The translations under genes were made by a program, and so were the position numbers. The notes beneath the pieces were generated by a model. It saw nothing but the letters and a program-made list of their open reading frames with translations. It was not told the DNA's origin and searched no databases. A stretch of 64,000 nt of DNA from Liolophura sinensis (lineage: Eukaryota; Mollusca; Polyplacophora; Chitonida; Chitonidae): the NCBI RefSeq assembly GCF_032854445.1, contig NC_088300.1:44674984-44738983 (forward strand). The letters are read 5' to 3'. This document shows, one piece after another, positions 35,885 through 46,915 of this stretch. Each line of letters begins with the position of its first letter. Position 1 is the first letter of the stretch.

Positions 35885-37030
35885 ATAAAACTAGGAGACT
35901 TACTTGGAACATGGTGATTACCGCAAATGACATAGGATCCATGAATGATATGTTATAATTCCATATCTAATATGTATATCAAACTCTAATTCTTACTGGG
36001 GTCTAGGTGACAATAAACGGTAGGCGGCATATTGTGGAACCAATTCTGTAGTCTACGCACGTCAAAAACCAGTTTTTTGTACGTCACACGAGGAAAAGCA
36101 CGTCCGTAACCCACCAGATGTTGGTGGTTTACGCCAGGCAGTCCAGTTTCTTCCTCCCATAAATCTGACAACCATCTTATTTGTGAACAAATCGAGATTA
36201 TGACAATAAAGAACAATCAAATGAAGATATAAATATATGGATAAGTATTACTTCAAAAAAGATACAGCGATACTGTTAGTATAAGCCGTCACGTAAATAA
36301 TTTTAAACTCCTCTGCGAAGAATATTTCTAATTTATTATGCAGAAAGAGTTCGGGCTGAATTTTATCTAGATTCGATGTTCCATTATTTGGGAAGTACGA
36401 GGACAAACACGTTCACCAAACTGAAAAAAACTGATTAAAAAGCGAAACGCAGAATTGACCGCTATATAACTAGTGTGTACAGCGTCGTATTACTCTGTAT
36501 TGTGGATATAATTTGATCCCTGTATTCACTATTCTTTTGGCTCTAATTAACGAAATTCACAGAAGCTTACAGTACTCAAACGGTTAACTTTCATGTGTCA
36601 CAGGCATTTTCCACCCATAGCTTATCGTGCGAGCTATAGAACGGTATGCCCGATCCAGCCATTGGTATGTTGCGGTAGAATCAACCATGAGTTGTGCCGC
36701 ACCTCTCTCTTTTTTCAACAGTTATCCACTTCATACTTAACGTGGTGTTTGACGACACAAGCTTAAAGCAGACTGGTGTTCACACCTGTGGATAATAGAT
36801 TACCTTTACTATCGGTGGTTTAATTAGGGTGATAATTTGTTGCTGTTTTCTGGGAGCCTCAGTCTCGGGTGTTAGTGAAGAAGACGTCATCGCTTGTGAG
36901 TGATCCTTTGTGACAAGTATAAACAAAGAAGCCATTTCCAGTGGTAAAGAAGAACCAGGGAGAAGTTCAATTTCCTCAGGGATGTATTCTATGATGGAGG
37001 CAAATCAAATGTCTCTTGAAGCGATTTATG

Positions 37031-37303
37031 TCAGTCAGTAGACAGAAAGCTGTAACAAAAACATGGCAGTTTATTTCCCCGTGGAAGCCATTGAGTCCTG
37101 CCAACTATAAAATTGCACACGGGGGAAATGAGTAACTGTGTTAGATAGCGGCTAAAAGTGGGCAGCTTCCGCGCTCCACCAGAGACTAGCACAAACGGAT
37201 TAGAAAACAATACAAGGAGAATAATAACCGACAAATAGATGACTGATAAATACCAGCTGTGACGGTAGATACTGCCCCATTCGACTTTTTGAGTTGCCAT
37301 CAA
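37031..37303 (-). pseudogene. Conserved frame ending LPCFCYSFLS, copy in unit III
   Basis: A 90-codon minus-strand frame with a hydrophobic stretch (SVIYLSVIILLVLFSNPFVL, about residues 19-38), followed by ARKLPTFSRYLTQLLISPVC and GNKLPCFCYSFLSTD. Parallel to the unit II frame at 25662-25925. The upstream minus frame 37488-37300 (WNSVMYDLQKHKTRQKAKNE) has a partial parallel in unit II (WNSVLYDLQKHKTSQKAKNE), interrupted there by the retroelement. Product unknown. Confidence 0.3.
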
Positions 37304-38059
37304 CGTATATGAACACCATCTGCATGACGAAATCCAGTTTCATGTAAAATGAACACTGGTGAATCGCCAAAGGATCTGCATTCGTTCTTTGCTTTTTGCC
37401 TTGTTTTATGTTTCTGAAGATCGTACATCACACTATTCCAGTGGTTATAACTATTTAAGTTATAAACAGTCCGCCGCAGGACTGTCATTGTGCTGACTCT
37501 CCAAAACTAATCATGGAAAGAATAGGTCACGGTGTCACGTGGGACATCAAAGAATCTATTAACATCCCTAACCACACGATCTGTCTCTGATTGATTGTAC
37601 GAAGCAGATGTACGTCTTGACGCACAACACAGCTCCTTGATAAGGAAACGGGTATTCATAATTGTGTTACGTAATTTAACTATCTTGCACTTTATCATAA
37701 AGCTGTGTGATATCCTCATTTATCAGGATAAGGTTTCACCTTCGTACAGTTGCTAAAAATACTGTACAGGTTCTTTGTTCCCAGTCTTGGACAGTCCTGC
37801 ATTGTGTCAGTGGGGTATACATTTTAATTAATACTGACGTGTGAACAATTATTATTGGAAAATAAGTTTTCTTGGGGGCGGTATTAAAATGAAATTTTAA
37901 TATACATTATATATTTAATATACTGCCAGACAAATTTTATTTAGGCTGGGTTTGGATTTGTTCCATAGTTAAATGTGTTTTTGCATGTAAATCTTGAGAC
38001 ATGATTTACTATACAATGTTTTCCGGAATGTCTAATACATGATATTTATTAAATTTTAT

Positions 38060-38222
38060 ATATTTGACTTGTGGCCAGCATTATGGTGGGAGGAAACCGG
38101 GCATAGCCCGTAGAAAACAAAAGATCATCCCTAGGTTTCTGACAGACCTTCCCAGGTACAGTCGAAGAAGAAGCAAACATGAGTTGGATTTAAAACTCAC
38201 AGCGAGACCACATTGGTGAGGT
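38060..38222 (-). repeat. SINE family A, tail truncated
   Basis: GTGGCCAGCATTATGGTGGG, AGGAAACCGGGCATAGCCCG, CTGACAGACCTTCCCAGG and TCACAGCGAGACCACATTGG. Both ends are lost. Confidence 0.85.
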
Positions 38223-39050
38223 AATGCAAAATAGAAGAAAAAGATAATTTCGCAGTGCTTTGTAACAAGAAATCAAAAGTCGTGAATGAATGGGTTGCTC
38301 TATGCTGTTTCCCTTTTGCCTTGGGGTGAGCGCACAGAACCTCGGCATGGAATTGAAGCGTAGTGAAGCGCACGTGTACCTCATCGTTTATCAGTCGGTT
38401 TCCATTTACTGTCTCGCAATTTGAAGCCTTTGAGAATTGCTAAATCGACGTATAAAGGAGTAACTCGCCCGCGTGATTCTCTAATCGTGGAGATTTGAAC
38501 CTTGATCATCTGAACACCCCAATCAGGTAAATCCCATGAATGGTTTGCCCAGCATGAATACATCGGTGGTTGGAGGCGTCGCTGGACATGAGCACGGCCA
38601 TCCACGGTGTCTCTCCAAACATCACCTGGTAGTGTGACAGGCGCAAGGGGCGGATAAGAGCTGTTGACACGCAGTGCAAAATCAAGTGAAATAGACATTC
38701 CGTCAGAAGTATACCCTTTACACCCATTCCAGAAATTAACAGCGTTCGACGTCGGTTTTTGAGGTCGATTTCAGAATAAAAATGTCGGATGCGGTAGACC
38801 CCTACAAGACGAAATACATCGACAGTCTGTTGGCTAGATTGTTGTGTATTTCACTGTCTTGAAGTATTGGTCGGCTTATTTAGGGGTATTGCCTTTTTTG
38901 TTCCTTAGCATTTCTATTATTACGTCTTTTAAATATGAAAAGTGTCAGCGAAAGCCTTCACTTGAAGAAAATTTGTCGATTTTTTCTCCAATGTTTGTTT
39001 AACGAAATTAAGAGCTATACATGCTATGCTGAAGTGAAATAATTTATTTT

Positions 39051-39283
39051 GGGGCCTCCGTGGCTTTCTTGGTTAGCGCGCTAGAACCCAATGACCCAGA
39101 ATCCTGTCACCAAATCGGTCGCTCTGAGTTCAAGTCCAGCTCATGCTGGCTTCCTCTCCAGCCGTACGTGGGAAGGTCTGCCAGCAACCTGTGGATGGTC
39201 GTAGGTTTCCACCTTGTTTCCTCCCACCATAATGCCGGCCGCCGTCGTATAAGTGAAACACCAATCAAATAAATGAATAAATT
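39051..39283 (+). repeat. SINE family A, nearly complete
   Basis: Head GGGGCCTCCGTGGCTTTCTT with GGTTAGCGCGCTAG, the B-box-like GTTCAAGTCC, the full body, then a deletion joins GTATAAGTGAAA to CACCAATCAAATAAATG. It lies between the P-like block and the rest of unit III. Confidence 0.9.
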
Positions 39284-39299
39284 TACCTGTACGCTGTAC

Positions 39300-39650
39300 C
39301 GCATACCAACTGTGGGTGAAGCCTAGTATTTCACAGGAATATGCTATCAGTACACGCCCAGTGAAAATCCAATCAATAAATATCAGTGAACCAGAGAGAT
39401 TGTTCAGCTGAAAATGATAACACTTCATCAAAGCATGTCCTTAATGTCTGTCCTCATCAGTCTAGTTATTGCCATTAGATAAATTAACCACTGAATGTAG
39501 GCTTTGTCACAGCCGGTCTTAACTAGTGGGGGGGGGGCGTTAAGTTAACATACTGTAGCGAGACGCTGATCGATTCAGTATCAGGTGCGTTGTGAGCGAA
39601 TTTTTATTATGAAGATTCCAGCGTGAATGGGGAGTTGGCCTATTCTGTAA
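39300..39650 (-). repeat. Duplicated block P, inverted copy
   Basis: TTGTTCAGCTGAAAATGATA, CTCATCAGTCTAGTTATTG and TTATGAAGATTCCAGCGTGA are the reverse complement of landmarks in 21510-21930. A G run at 39529-39537 interrupts it. Confidence 0.7.
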
Positions 39651-39809
39651 TCCCGTGAGGTGGCGCTAGTTTGAATCATGACCTCGAGATATTATTTTGT
39701 CAAGAATGGATTGTAACGTAACGTCTACACCCTTACAATATATCAGCTTCTAATGTGACGTCATCATGATGAGATGAGAAAGGAACATTTTGACGTCAAT
39801 AAAATGACG

Positions 39810-40049
39810 GTTAGCGCGCTAGCGCATCGTAATGACCCAGGAGCCTCTAACCACTGCGGTCGCTGTGATTTCCAGTTCAGCTCCTGCTGACTTCCTCTCC
39901 GGTCGTAAGTGAGAAGATGGCAAGCTGTGGATGGTCATGGGTTTCCCCCGGGCTCTGCCCGGTCCCCCACCATAATGCTGGCCGCCGTCGTAGAAGTGAA
40001 ATATTCTTGAGTACGGCGTAAAACACCAATCAAATAAATAAATAAATAA
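39810..40049 (+). repeat. SINE family A, nearly complete
   Basis: GGTTAGCGCGCTAGCGCATC, AATGACCCAGGAGCCTCTAA, GGTTTCCCCCGGGCTCTGCC, GAAATATTCTTGAGTACGGC and GTAAAACACCAATCAAATAA with an (AAAT)n tail. One of the best-preserved tails in the window. Confidence 0.92.
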
Positions 40050-40163
40050 CATGTTGTTCAAAGATTCTGATTGTTGGTGGTGCGAGATCCATCCCGGCGC
40101 CTGAGCCTCTCTGGTTATTCCCGCAAGACCAGCCCTGAGTTGATTCGCTACGTTTGATATGTT

Positions 40164-40258
40164 TTGATTTATTTGATTGGTTTTTTACGCCGTACGCAAG
40201 AATATTTCACTTATACAACGGCGGCCAACATTATGGTGGGAAGAAACCTGGCAGACCA
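40164..40258 (-). repeat. SINE family A, 3' part
   Basis: TTTGATTTATTTGATTGGTT, TTTACGCCGTACGCAAGAAT and AACGGCGGCCAACATTATGG. It lies 115 bases from the preceding copy in opposite orientation, so the two tails could pair as a hairpin if transcribed together. Confidence 0.88.
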
Positions 40259-41284
40259 AAATAAATTTGTTTGGCGCTATTGTATTGTGCCTTTGATCTT
40301 ATCCAGAGAGTTTTAGTAACCGACAGAAAGAATAAATTGTTAAGTTATGTTTTTTTTCCGGATATATTTCCTACATTGCAGTGAAGAATCCATAAAAGGT
40401 ATATAGGAAAGGGCCACATGTGTAAGAAAAGACTTTTACCCAGCAAGTCCAAGTTTGTATTATCCAAGTATCTGTATGCATATGAAACGCTACAATTTGG
40501 TACAGGTCCCTTCGTTCTAGCCTTCATTTTTCATGCAAAATGGCAAAATATAAATTCTTGAAAATGGTGTAAGTAGATTGAAAACCTTGCAATATACGGA
40601 CATAGTTGGCATGGCAAATTTACATGTACATATAAAATGATCTTCTGTCTGGGAGTTTTTTGAGGAAAAAGTCTTAGTTTTACTGGCCTTTATGACATTC
40701 GGTAAAACCTGCCATTGTCATATTTGTATTCAGCCTACAAAGTGTGATCAGATAAGATCAAAGTACTGTGGGGCAAAATCAGCGAGAAAATGGGATAAAA
40801 GAAAAAAGCCATTGAGCTGTTTAAAAGGTTTGTAACAGAGAATTTGTACATGGATCTCAAATCTTTTTATTTTTTATCGGATGTTGTCTTGACAACTTGG
40901 TTGTTACCCTTAATAATGAAGAAGTCAAAGCATGATCACATTAATGTGAAATGCTGCACAAGATTTTAATCCCCTCGCCAGGATATTTATCAAGTCGCTA
41001 CGCATTTTGATTTCAAATATTACAAGTGGAATGTTTAGATATTAAGAGCGAATCAGTTGTAGTGTCTACCCGTAACAGTTCACGCCAAAATATAATCCAA
41101 TGACTGAAACCTTACCTCTTCTCTGACAATTATTTTTTTTAATTTGTATGAGCCTGATATTTTTTGACTGGGGTTCAACGCCATTTCCAAGAATACTTCT
41201 TCCACGGCAGATAGTTTTATGCATGAGAAAGAAAATCTCTGAGAATGGCCTGTTGCTCCGAATGAACCCTGAAAGTTAGTCCTT
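40259..41284. other. No recognisable gene
   Basis: AT-rich, with no repeat or frame worth naming. A 60-codon minus frame (40527-40345) has no motif. Confidence 0.5.
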
Positions 41285-41645
41285 ACCTGATAAATATCAT
41301 TGTGACAAGTCTCTGGTCAGTTCTTCCTCATTTCGTGAACATGGAATTAGCCAAATTCTGGAAATCGATCAAACATTTATTCTTCCTGTATGTTGCCTTT
41401 GACGTGCTTTCTGCTCTAAGCCTACAATGACTGTGCCACGCTTTGATTCGCGGCCTTTGACATGCTTTACACGCAAACAACAATGACCCGTTGTCCGTTT
41501 GCTTTATTCAATTTTCTCTCCTTCTGGACGTTCGTCGAGACGGACTCCGTCAAATAAAATGATGAACAGGATTTATTTTAGATTAATTCTTTATCATCTT
41601 TCCCGAAGATGGCCCTTAACCAATGGACACTAAGGAAAATAAGAA
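41285..41645. repeat. Extra copy of the unit end (matches 32395-32780)
   Basis: CCTGATAAATATCA, TCTGGTCAGTTCTTCC, CACGCTTTGATTCGC, GCTTTATTCAATTTTCTCTC and GGATTTATTTTAGAT occur in the same order at 32395-32780. The orientation is the same as there, so it is the end of a fourth, mostly lost, inverted unit or a separate duplication. Confidence 0.85.
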
Positions 41646-42560
41646 ATCCATGTACATGCTGCAGTAGACTTAAAGGCCTATTTGCTTTAGGAAAGCAGTT
41701 ATTACATATACATAATTTTGAAAAAAAAAAACGTAAAAAATGTAAATGTTCAGCCAGTTGGGCAGAAAATGGGATATACCCGCACCTGAACACAAATTTA
41801 CATTCTTACTGACTGATACTTACTGAAAAGAGCACTAATTCAAGTAAAAGTACCTTAGTCCATCTTGTATAAATGTGGAATGTTTACTGTAAAAGGTAGA
41901 CATTTACACAATATGTGTAAAACTTATCTAGTATTCGCTAAACGTTTACTAAAATCCTAACAGTGTGCATGTATGAAATATTCTTGATTGCAGCTTTCAA
42001 ACATCAATCAATCAAATGCAATCGATCCATGTTAACGACATGACGTGCATGACTAAATTCCTTTGTCTCCTATGTATTTATACATTGTACGGAATCTCCC
42101 AACAAAGTGAAACGAGTGTGCCGGTTTCCAAACTACCAGACTTTTGCTATGTGTTTTTTCACTAAATTTAAATCTAAAGTTATTACTGAGTATTGCTGCC
42201 TAACAATGTAGCAATCTGTCTTGGTGCTTAGTTTTTTTCTTATCTTTAGATAACTTCGAAGTACTTCAGTTACGGTATAAAAACTTCTTACCTCCCCTAT
42301 CACTGGGCTCCCTCTTGGACGAAGGACGAAGACAGTAAGTAGATAAGGCATTAAGAGTAATTTGCTTGAGGCCTAATTGCTTTTATCAACATGATTTCTC
42401 CAAAGGCAAAGTTTGTAAATACTAGCCTATCAATCAGTTAATGCCACCTACAGTATCTCAGATATTACAGCGGGACCGATAAGTCTTATCTGAATAGCAA
42501 AAGTTGAGTTTTTGTCATTCTACATGGATATAATATGTATATAATCCATATAATACAAAA
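41646..42560. other. No recognisable gene; one SINE tail remnant
   Basis: GAAATATTCTTGATTGCAGC and CATCAATCAATCAAATGC at about 41967-42018 are a decayed SINE family A tail on the plus strand. The rest has no recognised content. Confidence 0.5.
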
Positions 42561-42689
42561 CCTGCGGATCATCGTGGGTTCCCGAGGACTCTGCCCCGAT
42601 TCCTCCCACCATAATGCTCGCCGCCATGGTATAAGTGAAATATTCTTGAGTACGACGTAAAACAACATTGAAATAAATAAATAAATAAA
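42561..42689 (+). repeat. SINE family A, 3' half
   Basis: CTGCGGATCATCGTGGGTTC, TCCTCCCACCATAATGCTCG and GAAATATTCTTGAGTACGAC with a long (AAAT)n tail. Confidence 0.9.
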
Positions 42690-42823
42690 TTGGAAAATGA
42701 AGCCTTCTATGCATCATTCACTTAATAAATCTTTGTCGGCTTTTCTTTATACAATGCTTTCACAACTGATCGTTAATAAATCCCTGCTTCTATGCAATGT
42801 GGACATTGGCAATGGCCCCAGCT

Positions 42824-43231
42824 ATAGATGACGATCACTGTGATAATCTGACGATCACTGTGATAATCTGACAATCACTTTGATAATCTGACGATCACTG
42901 TGATAATCTGACGATCACTGTGATAATTTGACAACAACTGTGATAATCTGACAATCCCTTTGATAATCTGACGATCACTTTGATAATCTGACGATCACTG
43001 TGACAATTTGACAACCACCGTGATAATCTGACAATCACTTTGATAATCTGACGATCTCTGTACTAATCTGACAATCACTGTGATGATGTAAATCACTGTG
43101 ATAATTTAAATCACTGTGATAATTTAAATCACTGTGATAATTTAAATCACTTTGATAATCTGACGATCACTGTGATAATCTGACGATCACTGTGATAATC
43201 TGACGATCACTGTGATAATCTGACGATCACT
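42824..43231. repeat. 20-bp satellite, about 20 copies
   Basis: The unit CTGACGATCACTGTGATAAT repeats with variants (CTTTGATAAT, AACAACTG, a shortened TTTAAATCACTGTGATAA subset at 43085-43150). Each unit holds the near-palindrome ATCACTGTGAT. The outer copies on the right are nearly identical, and the centre is more varied. Confidence 0.97.
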
Positions 43232-44890
43232 GTGTTTTCGCCTCGTGTGCGGCAAAGCTCTGTGTCAGTTAAAAAAGAAAATATTTACATAATATACAAA
43301 ATATATACATCTATTCTACACTGGGAAATGCCATAAAGAAACAAGACTTGCAGAGTTAAGTGGGTTTAAACCATAGTACTCTTATTTCATTTTATTAATT
43401 GTTGTTCAACATAATGCTCAATAAGTTTTCGCTTATGTATGATTGCGGTCATTTTATGGGTGGAGGAATTCGGTGCACATGTGATGGGGAAACCATCAAA
43501 CAGTGGCATGATATGGACGAGAATTCGCACAGGTGACATATCCCGGTATACACACGATGTTAATGAAAAGCAAATAGTCTTCAACAAGATGGCCACCAAG
43601 GCCCTACAAGCAGCTAGTGGGAGTCTACAAATTCCCTATCCTATGCAGGTTTCGAACCTGCACCTTGTAATAACTTGCCCACTGTTACATTTTTCTACAT
43701 GTTCACTCAAGCTTGACGAGATTCCTTATATAGTTGAAAATTATATTAATTCTGTTAATGAAGTCAAACCAGGATCTTCTGAATAGCCATAATGTGTCAG
43801 TGCCACAGATTTATTCAACCGCTTCAGTGGCCTATACGTTAAATCATGAAGTCATGAACTCGCCTTATACCACTAGAAAACACAGCACATATGCATGGAA
43901 TGACTCCTCGACGTCATACAATTGAATAAGTGTTACGTACGAAGTAAAAATCTATGCATGTATACATAATCCTTTCTTCCTCCACTAAATAGACGACTTA
44001 ATGGTCAACTCAGCCATAAGGATTATGCCACTCTCTTTGAATTTCATGTACTCTAAAAACAGATCCTTGTCTATAAACTAGGCATATCATGTTTATAATC
44101 AACCTTTGTCTTACATTACATGTACACTTAAAAGCAAGACGTATGCAGATTGTCTTTGAGGACAGCATATCCATTGCTGGTAAAACTCCATATATTGCAA
44201 TCGTACCATAAATAGAGACAAAGTTTCGGACATTTTATTTACTCCGTCGCTCTAGCAATACTAAAAGGAGGACAGCGTATTATGAATGGTCTCAGCTCTC
44301 AGCCCACCACACTGACCCCACCACCTACAATTTTAACGTGAATCTATGCGTCAAAACAGACATTCGTAAACCAGCCGTCAACTAATAAGAACGTCATAAG
44401 GAATCATACAAAGAGAATCGGTCAACAGTTTTCAACGATGTAGGAAAGACGCAAGGAAAACAACACTGGTAGCCATCTACTGTACTACTGGCGCCATACC
44501 TTCCGCAGCCGTGCTATAATCAGGAGGTTTACCACCAACAACGTTACATTACTGGTGCATAAAGTCCATATGATGAGACAAAAAAGCCCTGTCCTTGACC
44601 CGAGATGTCTGAGGGGTAATAACCCACAGACTGTGTAATTCAACCCCCGTTCGCTAATAACAAGCCGTAAATATACGACTATTTATGGAATTATTAGATC
44701 ATGTCATAATTTCACGAGTCTTTATTCAAGCAGTCACGCTTGCTTCTGTAATACACATGAACATTCACTGAGATCCGTAGACGTTGTCACTGTTATAGGC
44801 TTACGGGTCTCGCGGTTGTCTATGCATAACACACGCATATATATATGCGGTTTAAGACGTTGTATTATATAAAGCCGACTGGACTAGAAT
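43232..44890. other. No recognisable gene; possible old SINE-like remnant
   Basis: A 115-codon plus frame (43439-43786) begins in sequence resembling a decayed dispersed repeat (GCGGTCATTTTATGGGTGGA) and has no recognised domain. The remainder (43800-44890) has no notable frame. Confidence 0.45.
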
Positions 44891-44892
44891 TG

Positions 44893-45075
44893 AGCCGAGG
44901 CCGGTTTGTTAAGGTGATTGCCCATCAATCGCTGGAACACGCGAGTTGCGAGTTCAAACCTGGCCTTGGATAGGGTTTTCTCCCCCTGTTCGTGAGGCCG
45001 TGATGATGGGAGCCGTCAAAAATCTGTATGGCATTACCATAGCCACTATTCAAAAATGGGGTACAACTCCCCGTA
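44893..45075 (+). repeat. tRNA-headed SINE, separate family (D)
   Basis: GGCCGGTTTGTTAAGGTGAT resembles an A box and GCGAGTTCAAACCTGGCC a B box. The roughly 45 bases between them suit a long-variable-arm tRNA ancestor. The body continues as GGGTTTTCTCCCCCTGTTC. Only one copy is seen here, so the family call rests on the promoter-like pair. Confidence 0.55.
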
Positions 45076-45299
45076 TAAGCACGTCGATGTCAAGCTGTTT
45101 AAATGAACATCATATTCTATTATGTTACACACTTTACAAAACTAGCTACACAGAATCAGTGACGTATTATGCACGGTTTGTGCTGACATGTTTTAGAGGG
45201 ATTTTGTTCCCCTATTACATCACGTGGCACGGCGTTCCATTTGGGGTTAATCTTTCAACGTTGTAGTCGGCTTATTCCCAGCTTTCCGTTCTCATAAAC

Positions 45300-45710
45300 T
45301 TTACGCTAGACCTACAAAGAGCGCACTGGGGTTATTTGGTTTTGTTCGTCTAGACATCCGCAAACAATGATGGCTTGCGCATGCATGGCCTTTTTGGAAC
45401 TGAAATCAAAGCCTGATCCTTCTCCTCAAATGCTCTCTTCAGACGGATTAGATGCTGGAAAGACAGATACGCTTAAATTGTTCTCTAGGGATGGAAGGGC
45501 AACCGCTTTATACATCTTCGTCCAGCTCAGGGAACAATACACAGTGGGCAGGCTATGTGTAAGTGGTTCATCATGATGCTTACTAAATCTGCCTACACAC
45601 CTTTACCAGTATGTGTGTTTATACATACTCCACTACTCGAATTCCACGTACATGTATGTGTCGCTATTGGCGCAGGATGGCCAGTATACCCCCTACTGGC
45701 CAGTGTCACC
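45300..45710. other. No confident gene
   Basis: A 69-codon frame (45367-45576) has no recognised motif. The rest is unique sequence up to the SINE at 45711. Confidence 0.4.
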
Positions 45711-45938
45711 GCTTCGGTGGCCTATGGGTTAGCCCGTCCGCCTCAAGGTCGGGAGACCCGGGATCAAACCCACGTCGGATCATACGAAAAACTTTAAAAC
45801 TGGTAGCTGTTGCCTGGCACTCAGCACTGAGAGGCTATAACAAGGAAATAGGACTGGTTGTCAGTATAATGTGACTGGGTGGGGTGTTATGTCTTCGGCA
45901 TGATACTTCCGTGGCGGCAGCACTTTGGCGACATGGAT
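45711..45938 (+). repeat. SINE family B, reference copy
   Basis: The head CGGTGGCCTATGGGTTAGCC (A-box-like), GGTCGGGAGACCCGGGATCA and GGATCAAACCC (B-box-like) are followed by the body CAGCACTGAGAGGCTATAAC, CAGTATAATGTGACTGGGT and CTTCGGCATGATACTTCCG. Inverted copies lie at 31374-31617 and 53559-53893. Confidence 0.88.
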
Positions 45939-46076
45939 TCGTGAGTGAGTGAGTGCTTGGGGTTTAACGTCGTACACATGGATTCGTGAAGACACAGTAC
46001 ATGTACACACAGAGAATGACACCTCGCGGCCATATGACTGAAAAATTGTTAAACCACAAGCACCCATTCGTTTATT
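45931..46076. repeat. Self-inverted SINE tail with flanking 14-base direct repeats
   Basis: ACATGGATTCGTGA occurs at 45931-45944 and 45976-45989. Between them lies an inverted SINE tail (GTGAGTGCTTGGGGTTTAAC). After the second copy comes a plus-oriented tail (CATATGACTGAAAAATTGTT ending CCACAAGCACCC). The two tails form a foldback. Confidence 0.7.
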
Positions 46077-46195
46077 CTACTCACTCGTGAAACAGCCGTC
46101 TTAGCAGTAAAAACAAATACTATAGATTATGACGTTATATCGCAATCAAATATATAAATGGCTAAATGATTTAAACTACAACTTGGAATTTTACG

Positions 46196-46393
46196 TGGAC
46201 CCCGATTAGTTCAGAGGATTGAAAAAGCTAACTGGATGGCTGTGAATCTCTGGTTCTTGGTCAAGGGGTTGGCCAGTTATGGCTATGGGTGGTCATTTGT
46301 TCCTGCAAACATAAACATGACCAGCGTCATACAAGTGGACAATTCTACAATACAGAGTTAGCCCTATAAAATAAAATAAATAAAATAATAATT
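46196..46393 (+). repeat. Degenerate tRNA-headed SINE with A-rich tail
   Basis: GGACCCCGATTAGTTCAGAG resembles a tRNA-derived 5' end, and the element ends CCCTATAAAATAAAATAAAT. The B box is degraded (GGTTCTTGGTC). Called mainly on ends and length. Confidence 0.5.
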
Positions 46394-46799
46394 ATGATTA
46401 TCAAGGTAGAAAGCAAAGGGAGATAACGTTAACAAACCAACAAAGGCATTGCCTAGTTGCTGCCCTTTAACTCTTCACTTTTCATCATCATCTGGAATGT
46501 GATTCACCAAACGAACACATACCACCAGTGATATAAAAGACATTCCCATAAGGCATTGCACAGACATGGCGATATAGTGTTACTGGCGTATAGCAAGTTC
46601 ACACGATAATTTATAGAGATTTTCAATTTGACGATCAAATGGATTTCTACGTGGACATTTTCCCGAGACTATCAGAGCCTCCTTTATGTGGAAAGAAAAA
46701 AGAGAAAATTGGTTGTAGCATTCTCAGTCGATGCGAGGGATTTTGTTGACTTCCAGTGTAGGTGTCCGTTTTGTTTTCTTTTCGATTATTGGTTAACGC

Positions 46800-46915
46800 C
46801 CTACATATTGAACACGACATTTACGGGTGGAAGAATCCAGAATATCCGGGATAAACCACTGACCATTGATAAGTATTATAAACTGTTCAACTTTCCCACG
46901 TGTTACATTAGTTAG
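46800..46915. repeat. Old dispersed repeat remnant
   Basis: ACGGGTGGAAGAATCCAGAA, CCGGGATAAACCACTGACCA and AACTTTCCCACGTG resemble the body of a widespread repeat of the type GGTGGAGGAAACC...CCGGAGAAAACCC. A similar remnant lies in the vWA intron (50025-50110). The 95-codon frame across it (46628-46915) is therefore doubtful. Confidence 0.4.

Larger units (their letters stand above)
32395..39650 (-). repeat. Large duplicated unit III, inverted
   Basis: Read on the minus strand from 39650 to 32395 it follows units I and II in order: P-like 39650-39300, then 38965-38700, 38690-38290, 37730-37020, 37015-36840, 34700-34260, 34230-33740, 33640-33140 and 33100-32395. Several stretches, such as the one ending ACTCCACATTACAG near 32770, match 21180-21300 inverted. 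It carries SINE insertions that the other units lack. No frame is shared by all three copies. Confidence 0.8.

Noticed and set aside
42824-43231. CRISPR-like array
   Set aside because: The repeats are contiguous 20-mers without unique spacers, in an animal genome. It is a satellite.
43439-43786. 115-codon frame
   Set aside because: It begins in a decayed dispersed repeat, and the rest has no recognised domain. Kept only as unassigned sequence.
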